Source: Trichostrongylus colubriformis (taxonomy: Eukaryota; Nematoda; Chromadorea; Rhabditida; Trichostrongylidae). Taken from it: 64,000 bases of DNA. Below the pieces are notes generated by a model that was not told the origin of the DNA, did not search any database, and was given only the letters and a program-made list of their open reading frames with translations. The position numbers and the translations under genes were made by a program. Of this stretch, positions 8,897 to 19,100 are shown piece after piece (the first letter of the stretch is position 1; every line of letters begins with the position of its first letter). The stretch covers positions 273,725 to 337,724 of the forward strand of contig OZ022260.1 of assembly GCA_963978905.1 (NCBI GenBank). Reading direction: 5' to 3'.

Positions 8897-9686
8897 CTAA
8901 AGGCGCGTTTATCAACGCGACTTTCGCTACACATTATCTTTCCTAAGTTCGAATGCTCGACAAAGGATGGTGTTTTAAAATACGCTTTGCTTCCTTGCCC
9001 TCCTTTAGATGCCTTCAAGATAAGCGAAAGATGTAAGTTTAGCAGACTGTGAATTATGAAAGGAGGGGTGCTCAGCACTGTTACGTAGAGAAAGAAACAA
9101 AACGACCAAAACCACGAGAAATAGGACCGCGGAAGTACCCTTGTCTTTCGCGCCCTCCTGCACAAGGGTGTGCAGCCTTATGTCGAATTATCGGGCAGCC
9201 GCGTGCGACGGATTTCATCGCGGGTTATTGCGTACATTGTGCCGTACACTTCCTGTGACGTTTTACGCCCGCATTAATTATTGTTTCTTTTACTTTTTTA
9301 TGTTACTACTTTGTCTTTTTAAGGTACAGAACTTGTTGTTTTCAGATGATAATGAGATAAACAGCTATTTCTTCAAAGAACCTCCATGGTACTAGCCCCT
9401 TGCATTCTGAACGGAATTTCAATCAATCGCGGCAATTCGTGCTGATGGCGCCGTCAGTGCGACGGCGCAAGGCGAAAATTCGAAAGGCTACACACCCCTG
9501 CATTACTAGTCGGTGGAATAGATGCAGACAGGAGAAGTCAGCAGGCCGCGAGCGTTCTCCCGCCCTCGCCGACGACTTCACCGATGGCTTCACCGCATCA
9601 CTCTCATAACTGTAGTGCTGCGAGACCATGATGAAACCTCAAGCCGCGTTTTTCCAATGCGACTTTCGCCACACATCACTTCTTCA
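8897..9686. repeat. Pair of related ~45-bp direct repeats
   Basis: Positions 8897-8940 and 9643-9686 share the pattern GCGTTT-ATC/TTCC-AA-GCGACTTTCGCYACACAT and some flanking similarity. They may be ends or fragments of one dispersed repeat family inside the PTR intron. Only the two short ends are alike; the sequence between them is not repeated. Confidence 0.45.
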
Positions 9687-9898
9687 ACAGAGGAATGTTT
9701 GCTTCCACATAAATTGTGCATATTCCCAGTTTTTACTTCCTCCTTAACCCTCTCAGTGTCTTGCAGCGTTCTGTTTTCCGATCATCTTTCTGTACCTGTA
9801 GAGAGCGGCCGTTTTGAGCACCGCATCATCGACCCAACTAAGCGGGAATAATGAAGCAAAGGAGCACCACGTGCCCATAGATCTCGACAGCACCTCAC

Positions 9899-10029
9899 CT
9901 GTATTTCCAGCTTATTGTCGCTATTTGCTGTGTAGTTATAGCAAAAGTCGAACAAAGTCAACTCCCAGGACCAAGTCGTTCGGTATCCGCCGCTGTTTTC
10001 ATTTCAGCCATGAAAGACATCGAAATGAG
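9899..10029 (-). CDS. PTR locus, exon with single-base frameshift
   Basis: The acceptor is ACATTACAG and the donor ATACAG/GTGAGG. It starts in the expected phase 0 (LISMSFMAEMKTAADTERLG) but then runs into TGA at 9960-9958. The continuation that matches PTR proteins (SWELTLFDFCYNYTANSDNK, then LEIQ) is in another frame. The shift lies near 9968-9975. The exon is 131 bp and one added base would make 132, exactly 44 codons, matching phase 0 of the next exon. It is therefore a one-base deletion, real or from assembly. Confidence 0.8.
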
Positions 10030-10373
10030 CTGTAATGTATTTTCGCATTTACTTTATATGAAAACAAGAGTGATTTTGAAGGAATATCATTATTTTCCCG
10101 GGAGGTTGCCACCTGGGATTGAGGACATTGGCCGCGTCGGTACGATTCCCCTGAGAGCTCAACGATACGACTTCACACAAAAGATGTTGTCGTGTGACTT
10201 CCACAAAGGTGTCGTGGGGAGGGGGAGGAGGGAAAGTACGGTACAGCCCCTTGAACTTATTGAGGATTACACAATTTTTCGCTCCACCAAAAAATTGATG
10301 TTGGTTCTGGTTGGGACGACCAATAACTACGATCCATGGCACGAGGCATGGCACTATCCCCTCCACTGAACTG

Positions 10374-10588
10374 CGGGTGAGGCTACTTAGCCGGGAAATC
10401 GCTTCGCGGCGCCGTCAGTACGACTTGCGAATCGATTGCCTTTGGGAGCCCGGCAGAGCGTGGCTGCGTCACTTTTGCGCTTCCACCCATGCCACACTGT
10501 GTCGCTTGAAGGCTGCCGTGCTCTGCCACTGGCACTCGCACCCGCCGCGGGGGGTCACGCGATTTTGTCGCGTGAGTAGCCTCACCCG
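10374..10588. mobile_element. 215-bp TIR element with 7-bp target duplication
   Basis: The terminal inverted repeats are CGGGTGAGGCTACT (10374-10387) and AGTAGCCTCACCCG (ending 10588). The direct repeat TGAACTG flanks it at 10367-10373 and 10589-10595; one reading extends it to 8 bp. The interior is GC-rich and non-coding. A 7-8 bp duplication is compatible with a hAT-type element, but the superfamily is not certain. It lies in the PTR intron upstream of the frameshifted exon. Confidence 0.75.
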
Positions 10589-10674
10589 TGAACTGCAAAC
10601 CTGCGTGGGGACCTTGTTTCTGGCATCAGATCAAATCCTGATACCATATCAGATGGTTACGTAGAGAGACTTAC

Positions 10675-10830
10675 CTTCACATAATCGATATTGGTGATAT
10701 TGTTTTGAGTGGTGGTCTGAACACCGTAGAAATTCCTTTCCAAATGCAGTTTTATGCCACGTAAATCTGCTATCGGATAGGTCAACTGCAGTGTCATAGT
10801 TTCTGGACTCGTCTTCTGGTAAAGTGCTTG
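10675..10830 (-). CDS. PTR locus, extracellular-domain exon
   Basis: 156 bp, 52 codons, phase 0, acceptor CATTTTTAG and donor AAG/GTAAGT. It encodes QALYQKTSPETMTLQLTYPI followed by ADLRGIKLHL and ERNFYGVQTT. The T-L-T-Y-P-(I/V)...G...NFxGV pattern is typical of the first extracellular domain of nematode PTR proteins. The upstream intron is only 60 bp. Confidence 0.88.
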
Positions 10831-10890
10831 CTAAAAATGATTGGTTAATAAAAAGGCGTAGACGTCTTTATAGAACTAATCAAAACTCAC

Positions 10891-11019
10891 CAAAAAATAC
10901 CCTACAACTACATTCGAATCACAGTAGTGACCACAAAAATTTCTGTAACTGACATTGCTGCCATCAGGTACGGTGGCGGAAAGATTCTTGGATATGTGCA
11001 CCATAGTTTGTACGGCTTC
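10891..11019 (-). CDS. PTR locus, extracellular-domain exon with paired cysteines
   Basis: 129 bp, 43 codons, phase 0. It encodes EAVQTMVHISKNLSATVPDG and SNVSYRNFCGHYCDSNVVVG; the Y-x-x-(F/L)-C-x-x-(F/Y)-C-x-x-N motif is a PTR hallmark and probably a disulfide site. I chose the acceptor TTTAAAG (exon start 11019) because it joins in phase with the previous exon (DYLQ/EAVQ). A prettier acceptor at 11039-11040 would break the phase. The donor is TTG/GTGAGT. Confidence 0.83.
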
Positions 11020-11180
11020 CTTTAAATATAGAATTGAACTGTAAGGCTTCAAGAAGACATGTAAGGATGATGTGGCTGTCAATGACACTCAATGATACCA
11101 GGGAATATTAATAGATAAGCGATGAAAATCTACTTACTGAAGCTATTATTAGGTGGCTGAGTGTTATGGGCAAAAGCCTT

Positions 11181-11312
11181 GGTCTCGGACAGGACTCGAA
11201 CCCGCACACCATGTTTTCCCGGCACAGTACTGACCCATTACACTACCGAGACCCCTTTCACTCCAACTCAGCTTCTCAATAGTGTGCTTACCATAGCTTA
11301 TCAGCACTCACA
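11181..11312 (-). repeat. SINE-like repeat with pseudo-tRNA head, copy 1
   Basis: Within this repeat, 11181-11252 (minus strand) reads as a 72-nt tRNA-like sequence. The 7-bp acceptor stem GTCTCGG/CCGAGAC is perfect, an A-box-like TAGTGTAATGG is present, and the T-arm holds an intact B box GGGTTCGAGTCC. The anticodon arm does not pair and position 33 is not T, so it is not a functional tRNA. Upstream sequence (minus strand) GCTGATAAGCTATGGTAA is shared with the copy at 12001. Intact pol III boxes in a repeated unit suggest a tRNA-derived SINE. It lies in a PTR intron. Confidence 0.7.
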
Positions 11313-11514
11313 CGTATAACGTGTTGAGCCGGTTGCAGGGTACACCGGGTTAGAGGATTCCTCGATAGAGGGATCGTATTTGATCGCAATTGAGGGAGTC
11401 GTACCTGCAGAGGTCAGCGATAAGCATTAGAATCCAAACTTCCACTAAGCAGATGAGGGGCGATGGTTATCTCACAGCGAATTCGTGTGGGGAAATGTGA
11501 GATAAATATTATCC

Positions 11515-11560
11515 CTACTATACTATATATAAAGCGCTAAGCCGTCTGTCCCTCCGTCTG
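11515..11560 (+). repeat. Possible Helitron-like terminus
   Basis: The sequence CTACTATACTATATATAAAG followed by CGCTAAGCCGTCTGTC resembles the AT-rich plus GTCTGTC start seen in many animal Helitron ends. No CTRR hairpin end or Rep/helicase gene is visible, so this is a weak assignment. Confidence 0.3.
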
Positions 11561-11564
11561 TCAC

Positions 11565-11846
11565 GAAATTCATATCTCGCGTCGCAGTAGAGCTGGGGGT
11601 CTGATTTTTTAAAATGATATGAGGGGTGGTAAGGGAACATCAATGGTGGGGGAACGGAAGTGATAGCAACTGATAAGGGCTGATAAGGAGCCTCGAAAGG
11701 CGAATGGCGAGAAATTGATATCTCGCGTCGCAGCAAAGCTGGGACTCTGAATTTTTAAAGTGATATAGGGGGTGGGAAGGGGACATCAGTGGTGAGGGAA
11801 CGGAAGTGATAGCAACTGATAAGGGCTGATAAGGAGCCTCGAAAGG
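11565..11846 (+). repeat. Two-copy tandem repeat, 146-bp period
   Basis: Units start at 11565 and 11711 with GAAATT(C/G)ATATCTCGCGTCGCAG and end with AAGGAGCCTCGAAAGG. Both carry GGGAACGGAAGTGATAGCAA and CTGATAAGGGCTGATAAGGA. Identity is high with scattered substitutions. It is followed at 11925-11962 by a short duplicated CGATCGATCTTTTGACA motif. Confidence 0.75.
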
Positions 11847-12000
11847 GGAAATACAGCGATGTTTTCTTTTTGAAGTGATGTGATTATGGGTACTTAGTCA
11901 GTTCATGGGAAAAAAAGCTTTCTCGATCGATCTTTTGACACACCGATCGATCTTTTGACAGTCCGTATGTTACACGTGTCTTACACGTGACCTTATAGAG

Positions 12001-12095
12001 GTGACTGCTGATAAGCTATGGTAAACATACCATTCAGAAGCTGAATTCAGGTGAAAAGGGTCTCGGTAGCGTAATGGATTAGCACATCAACTGAC
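12001..12095 (+). repeat. SINE-like repeat, copy 2 (5' part)
   Basis: It shares CTGATAAGCTATGGTAA, an AGAAGCTGA block and GGGTCTCGGTAGYGTAATGG with copy 1 at 11181-11312, in the opposite orientation. Similarity stops shortly after the A box, so the tRNA-like part is truncated or replaced. Its 3' end lies about 40 bp before the donor side of PTR exon 12134-12207. Confidence 0.6.
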
Positions 12096-12133
12096 TAAGT
12101 ATAATTAAATGTCACATGAATCACGAGGCCTAC

Positions 12134-12207
12134 CTGCAGATAATCAAGCCTATGCATAGAGCCGTTATCCTTGGCTGACATCAAGACGGTCGTCATCGCA
12201 GGATCTC
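12134..12207 (-). CDS. PTR locus, exon GDPAMTTVL...SMHRLDYLQ
   Basis: 74 bp: two bases completing a glycine codon, then 24 codons, ending in phase 0 at CTGCAG/GTAGGC. The peptide DPAMTTVLMSAKDNGSMHRL is a strong PTR signature: in the family a GDP, a hydrophobic strand and A-K-D-x-G-S-M occur in this order. A 70-bp intron separates it from the upstream exon. Confidence 0.9.
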
Positions 12208-12277
12208 CTATACACAAATGATTAACTTCGCTGGGGACAATAGGGCTCACTGCACAAATTGTGATAATTAAACTGAC

Positions 12278-12388
12278 CTTGGGATCCCAGAAACTCTCGG
12301 TAGAGGTCAGTTTCGAGGCGAGACCGTGATGTTCGTGGAGTGTAGCCATCCCGCACATTATCCCGTAAATGCAGCTTTAAAATCCCGC
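12278..12388 (-). CDS. PTR locus, most upstream exon found (VRDGYTP)
   Basis: 111 bp, entered with two bases completing a codon, then 36 codons and one base. It encodes GILKLHLRDNVRDGYTPRTS and RSRLETDLYREFLGSQ; the D-x-V-R-x-G-(Y/F)-(S/T)-P...YREF pattern is the start of the PTR extracellular domain. The acceptor is GCTGTTTAG, the donor CAAG/GTCAGT. The first transmembrane helix and the start codon should lie upstream, toward or beyond the satellite, and are not recognisable. Confidence 0.85.
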
Positions 12389-12671
12389 CTAAACAGCTTC
12401 GATTTTGAGGCAATCTTCAACACTGGATGAGATTGGTGGGTGGGGCAAAAAAGCAGCGCTGTTAATGCAATTACATAGGAATGTGAAGAAACAAAGGAAG
12501 ATCCGGGCATTTTAGCGGGCCTTTTAGAAGGCATTTTAGAACTTTACACAGAGTCAACATTTGAGAGAATGCGGTAAGGGCATTCAGCTCGCTTTGAGCA
12601 CAGGAAATGGTTCATGACCGCTAGACCTGGACCATTTCCGGGCCTCACAGATGCCAGGGGGCTCCTTATGC
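12389..12671. other. Unique flank between PTR exon and satellite-associated spacer
   Basis: About 280 bp of unique sequence. I see no convincing upstream PTR exon on the minus strand and no other feature. The boundary at 12671/12672 is where similarity to the internal copies of spacer A begins. Confidence 0.5.
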
Positions 12672-13170
12672 ATTTGCAGAAATGAAAATGTTCAGGAAAT
12701 CGGCTTGTGAAATCAGCTTTACCAATATAGGCGATTCGTGGCGAAGTTCATAGAATAAGCGATTCCTAGCAATGCTATGAACTTTCCTGGATGTTCGTTT
12801 AGAACCAGCTTGACACTTTCCAACAGATTCAAGCGGTCAAGCACGTGTTGAAAATAATGAGAAAAAATAAGGCCCCTCCCGCCTTCCCTGTGACTATCCC
12901 ACTGATGACAGACACGTTAGGTGTCTTCCCCTCACAGATTCCTCAACCAATGCTTAGCCCTACTTTCAAAACGCTCTAGATATCAGCACTCCTCCCCATA
13001 CTTCACATTGCCTGAAGCACTCCTATCCTATGAGCCCAGTCCGTGCCTCGCACGGGATACCTTCTGAGGTTATGATACAAAAACTGAGACCCCACTGAAG
13101 GCCACCTCTCAGTTTTCAAGCGGTTGCCACGATCCACTTTTGGAGCAAATAAAACAAACAATAAAATAAG
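12672..13170. other. Spacer A, copy 1 (left edge of the satellite)
   Basis: 499 bp from ATTTGCAGAAATG to GAAATAAG/AAAATAAG-type sequence just before the first satellite unit. It is repeated at 23826-24324 and 31202-31700. Copy 1 differs from the other two by at least two substitutions (GATGACAG versus GATCACAG near 12905, AATAAAATAAG versus AATGAAATAAG near 13162). Only copy 1 continues leftward into ordinary unique DNA, so it looks like the ancestral location. A minus-strand frame through its right half (VDRGNRLKTERWPSVGSQ...) is the same in all copies; I do not recognise it. Confidence 0.85.
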
Positions 13171-16100
13171 ACAAATGTGTACAGATGTGTACAGATGTGT
13201 ACAAATGTGTACATATGTGTACGGATGTGTACAAATGTGTACAGATGTGTACAGATGTGTACAAATGTGTACAGATGTGTACAGATGTGTACAGATGTGT
13301 ACAGATGTGTACAGATGTGTACAGATGTGTACAGATGTGTACAGATGTGTACAAATGTGTACAGATGTGTACAAATGTGTACAGATGTGTACAGATGTGT
13401 ACGGATGTGTACAAATGTGTTACAGATGTGTACAAATGTGTACATATGTGTACGGATGTGTACAAATGTGTACAGATGTGTACAGATGTGTACAGATGTG
13501 TACGGATGTGTACAAATGTGTACAGATGTGTACAGATGTGTACAGATGTGTACGGATGTGTACAAATGTGTACAGATGTGTACAGATGTGTACATATGTG
13601 TACGGATGTGTACAAATGTGTACAGATGTGTACAGATGTGTACAAATGTGTACAGATGTGTACAAATGTGTACATATGTGTACGGATGTGTACAAATGTG
13701 TACAGATGTGTACAGATGTGTACAGATGTGTACGGATGTGTACAAATGTGTACGGGTGTGTACAGATGTGTACAAATGTGTACAGATGTGTACAAATGTG
13801 TACAGATGTGTACAAATGTGTACATATGTGTACGGATGTGTACAAATGTGTACAGATGTGTACAGATGTGTACAGATGTGTACGGATGTGTACAAATGTG
13901 TACAGATGTGTACAGATGTGTACAGATGTGTACAAATGTGTACAAATGTGTACAGATGTGTACAGATGTGTACAGATGTGTACAAATGTGTACAGATGTG
14001 TACGGATGTGTACAAATGTGTTACAGATGTGTACAAATGTGTACAGATGTGTACAGATGTGTACAGATGTGTACAGATATGTACAAATGTGTACAGATGT
14101 GTACAGATGTGTACAGATGTGTACGGATGTGTACAAATGTGTACAGATGTGTACGGATGTGTACAAATGTGTACAAATGTGTACAGATGTGTACAAATGT
14201 GTACAGATGTGTACAGATGTGTACAGATGTGTACAAATGTGTACAGATGTGTACAAATGTGTACATATGTGTACGGATGTGTACAAATGTGTACAGATGT
14301 GTACAGATGTGTACAGATGTGTACAGATGTGTACAGATGTGTACGGATGTGTACAAATGTGTACAGATGTGTACGGATGTGTACAAATGTGTTACAGATG
14401 TGTACAAATGTGTACATATGTGTACGGATGTGTACAAATGTGTACAAATGTGTACAGATGTGTACAGATGTGTACAGATGTGTACAGATGTGTACGGATG
14501 TGTACAAATGTGTACAGATGTGTACGGATGTGTACAAATGTGTTACAGATGTGTACAAATGTGTACAGATGTGTACGGATGTGTACAAATGTGTTACAGA
14601 TGTGTACAAATGTGTACAGATGTGTACAGATGTGTACGGATGTGTACAGATGTGTACAAATGTGTACAAATGTGTACAAATGTGTACGGATGTGTACAAA
14701 TGTGTACAGATGTGTACGGATGTGTACAAATGTGTTACAGATGTGTACAAATGTGTACAGATGTGTACGGATGTGTACAAATGTGTTACAGATGTGTACA
14801 AATGTGTACAGATGTGTACAGATGTGTACGGATGTGTACAAATGTGTACAGATGTGTACGGATGTGTACAAATGTGTTACAGATGTGTACAAATGTGTAC
14901 AGATGTGTACAGATGTGTACAGATGTGTACAGATATGTACAAATGTGTACAGATGTGTACAAATGTGTACATATGTGTACGGATGTGTACAAATGTGTAC
15001 AGATGTGTACAGATGTGTACAGATGTGTACGGATGTGTACAAATGTGTACAGATGTGTACAGATGTGTACAGATGTGTACAAATGTGTACAAATGTGTAC
15101 AGATGTGTACAGATGTGTACAGATGTGTACAAATGTGTACATATGTGTACGGATGTGTACAAATGTGTACATATGTGTACAAATGTGTACATATGTGTAC
15201 GGATGTGTACAAATGTGTACAGATGTGTACAGATGTGTACGGATGTGTACAAATGTGTACAGATGTGTACGGATGTGTACAAATGTGTTACAGATGTGTA
15301 CAAATGTGTACAGATGTGTACGGATGTGTACAAATGTGTACAAATGTGTACAGATGTGTACAGATGTGTACGGGTGTGTACAGATGTGTACAAATGTGTA
15401 CAAATGTGTACAAATGTGTACAGATGTGTACAAATGTGTACAGATGTGTACGGATGTGTACAAATGTGTACAGATGTGTACGGATGTGTACAAATGTGTA
15501 CAAATGTGTACATATGTGTACGGATGTGTACAAATGTGTACAGATGTGTACAGATGTGTACAGATGTGTACAGATGTGTACGGATGTGTACAAATGTGTA
15601 CAGATGTGTACGGATGTGTACAAATGTGTTACAGATGTGTGCAAATGTGTACAGATGTGTACAGATGTGTACAGATGTGTACGGATGTGTACAAATGTGT
15701 ACAGGTGTGTACAGATGTGTACAAATGTGTACATATGTGTACGGATGTGTACAAATGTGTACGGATGTGTACAAATGTGTACATATGTGTACGGATGTGT
15801 ACAAATGTGTACAGATGTGTACAGATGTGTACAGATGTGTACGGATGTGTACAAATGTGTACGGGTGTGTACAGATGTGTACAAATGTGTACAGATGTGT
15901 ACAAATGTGTACAGATGTGTACAAATGTGTACATATGTGTACGGATGTGTACAAATGTGTACAGATGTGTACAGATGTGTACAGATGTGTACGGATGTGT
16001 ACAAATGTGTACAGATGTGTACAGATGTGTACAGATGTGTACAAATGTGTACAAATGTGTACAGATGTGTACAGATGTGTACAGATGTGTACGGATGTGT

Positions 16101-19100
16101 ACAAATGTGTACAGATGTGTACGGATGTGTACAAATGTGTTACAGATGTGTACAAATGTGTACAGATGTGTACAGATGTGTACAGATGTGTACAGATATG
16201 TACAAATGTGTACAGATGTGTACAGATGTGTACAGATGTGTACGGATGTGTACAAATGTGTACAGATGTGTACGGATGTGTACAAATGTGTACAAATGTG
16301 TACAGATGTGTACAAATGTGTACAGATGTGTACAGATGTGTACAGATGTGTACAAATGTGTACAGATGTGTACAAATGTGTACATATGTGTACGGATGTG
16401 TACAAATGTGTACAGATGTGTACAGATGTGTACAGATGTGTACAGATGTGTACAGATGTGTACGGATGTGTACAAATGTGTACAGATGTGTACGGATGTG
16501 TACAAATGTGTTACAGATGTGTACAAATGTGTACATATGTGTACGGATGTGTACAAATGTGTACAAATGTGTACAGATGTGTACAGATGTGTACAGATGT
16601 GTACAGATGTGTACGGATGTGTACAAATGTGTACAGATGTGTACGGATGTGTACAAATGTGTTACAGATGTGTACAAATGTGTACAGATGTGTACGGATG
16701 TGTACAAATGTGTTACAGATGTGTACAAATGTGTACAGATGTGTACAGATGTGTACGGATGTGTACAGATGTGTACAAATGTGTACAAATGTGTACAAAT
16801 GTGTACGGATGTGTACAAATGTGTACAGATGTGTACGGATGTGTACAAATGTGTTACAGATGTGTACAAATGTGTACAGATGTGTACGGATGTGTACAAA
16901 TGTGTTACAGATGTGTACAAATGTGTACAGATGTGTACAGATGTGTACGGATGTGTACAAATGTGTACAGATGTGTACGGATGTGTACAAATGTGTTACA
17001 GATGTGTACAAATGTGTACAGATGTGTACAGATGTGTACAGATGTGTACAGATATGTACAAATGTGTACAGATGTGTACAAATGTGTACATATGTGTACG
17101 GATGTGTACAAATGTGTACAGATGTGTACAGATGTGTACAGATGTGTACAAATGTGTACATATGTGTACGGATGTGTACAAATGTGTACATATGTGTACA
17201 AATGTGTACATATGTGTACGGATGTGTACAAATGTGTACAGATGTGTACAGATGTGTACGGATGTGTACAAATGTGTACAAATGTGTACATATGTGTACG
17301 GATGTGTACAAATGTGTACATATGTGTACAAATGTGTACATATGTGTACGGATGTGTACAAATGTGTACAGATGTGTACAGATGTGTACGGATGTGTACA
17401 AATGTGTACAGATGTGTACGGATGTGTACAAATGTGTTACAGATGTGTACAAATGTGTACAGATGTGTACGGATGTGTACAAATGTGTACAAATGTGTAC
17501 AGATGTGTACAGATGTGTACGGGTGTGTACAGATGTGTACAAATGTGTACAAATGTGTACAAATGTGTACAGATGTGTACAAATGTGTACAGATGTGTAC
17601 GGATGTGTACAAATGTGTACAGATGTGTACGGATGTGTACAAATGTGTACAAATGTGTACAAATGTGTACATATGTGTACAAATGTGTACATATGTGTAC
17701 GGATGTGTACAAATGTGTACAGATGTGTACAGATGTGTACGGATGTGTACAAATGTGTACAGATGTGTACGGATGTGTACAAATGTGTTACAGATGTGTA
17801 CAAATGTGTACAGATGTGTACGGATGTGTACAAATGTGTACAAATGTGTACAGATGTGTACAGATGTGTACGGGTGTGTACAGATGTGTACAAATGTGTA
17901 CAAATGTGTACAAATGTGTACAGATGTGTACAAATGTGTACAGATGTGTACGGATGTGTACAAATGTGTACAGATGTGTACGGATGTGTACAAATGTGTA
18001 CAAATGTGTACATATGTGTACGGATGTGTACAAATGTGTACAGATGTGTACAGATGTGTACAGATGTGTACAGATGTGTACGGATGTGTACAAATGTGTA
18101 CAGATGTGTACGGATGTGTACAAATGTGTTACAGATGTGTGCAAATGTGTACAGATGTGTACAGATGTGTACAGATGTGTACGGATGTGTACAAATGTGT
18201 ACAGGTGTGTACAGATGTGTACAAATGTGTACATATGTGTACGGATGTGTACAAATGTGTACGGATGTGTACAAATGTGTACATATGTGTACGGATGTGT
18301 ACAAATGTGTACAGATGTGTACAGATGTGTACAGATGTGTACGGATGTGTACAAATGTGTACGGGTGTGTACAGATGTGTACAAATGTGTACAGATGTGT
18401 ACAAATGTGTACAGATGTGTACAAATGTGTACATATGTGTACGGATGTGTACAAATGTGTACAGATGTGTACAGATGTGTACAGATGTGTACGGATGTGT
18501 ACAAATGTGTACAGATGTGTACAGATGTGTACAGATGTGTACAAATGTGTACAAATGTGTACAGATGTGTACAGATGTGTACAGATGTGTACGGATGTGT
18601 ACAAATGTGTACAGATGTGTACGGATGTGTACAAATGTGTTACAGATGTGTACAAATGTGTACAGATGTGTACAGATGTGTACAGATGTGTACAGATATG
18701 TACAAATGTGTACAGATGTGTACAGATGTGTACAGATGTGTACGGATGTGTACAAATGTGTACAGATGTGTACGGATGTGTACAAATGTGTACAAATGTG
18801 TACAGATGTGTACAAATGTGTACAGATGTGTACAGATGTGTACAGATGTGTACAAATGTGTACAGATGTGTACAAATGTGTACATATGTGTACGGATGTG
18901 TACAAATGTGTACAGATGTGTACAGATGTGTACAGATGTGTACAGATGTGTACAGATGTGTACGGATGTGTACAAATGTGTACAGATGTGTACGGATGTG
19001 TACAAATGTGTTACAGATGTGTACAAATGTGTACATATGTGTACGGATGTGTACAAATGTGTACAAATGTGTACAGATGTGTACAGATGTGTACAGATGT

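Larger units (their letters stand above)
8448..9898. other. Large PTR intron
   Basis: This 1.45-kb gap separates PTR exons 9899-10029 and 8339-8447, whose phases match directly. It holds a hairpin (8627-8662), a dispersed repeat (8897/9643) and mixed AT/GC-rich sequence. Several 60-110 codon open frames on both strands have no splice context or recognisable domain. No gene is supported. Confidence 0.6.
5033..12388 (-). pseudogene. Patched-related (PTR) family locus, internally deleted and frameshifted
   Basis: Recognisable exons on the minus strand, in order: 12278-12388, 12134-12207, 10891-11019, 10675-10830, 9899-10029, 8339-8447, then (after a gap) 6696-6854, 5280-5375 and 5033-5143 with a TGA stop. 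Junction phases agree throughout. The family is shown by NVRDGYTPRTSRSR, GDPAMTTVLMSAKDNGSMHR, NFCGHYCDSN, MTLQLTYPIADLRG...NFYGV, VIGAEIVDTEMNKDAQR, NIAWPMSQAGISTVICILP and IWGLWHGLVLLPAF. PTR proteins are RND-type multipass membrane proteins related to Patched, implicated in nematodes in moulting and lipid/sterol handling. Known members run about 800-1000 residues with a sterol-sensing domain. Here the stretch from just after the second membrane helix to near the last three helices is absent: only about 0.8 kb, largely a MITE, lies between 8339 and the next candidate exon. One exon needs one extra base to stay open. The N-terminus is also missing, and the satellite array begins 0.8 kb upstream. 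Alternatives are assembly error or very diverged exons that I cannot read. Confidence 0.85.

Noticed and set aside
9400..10370. Several 70-120 codon frames on both strands between 9400 and 10370 as independent genes.
   Set aside because: They overlap each other and a PTR exon on the minus strand, with no recognisable features. The splice-supported PTR reading explains 9899-10029 better.
11181..11252. Functional tRNA gene on the minus strand.
   Set aside because: The acceptor and T arms look good, but the anticodon stem does not pair and the loop lacks T33. It is also part of a repeated unit, so it is listed as a SINE-like pseudo-tRNA.
12730..13170. A coding exon in spacer A on the minus strand (VDRGNRLKTERWPSVGSQ region).
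   Set aside because: Short, no recognisable domain, no clear splice acceptor, and runs into satellite upstream. Its identity in three copies is explained by recent duplication.
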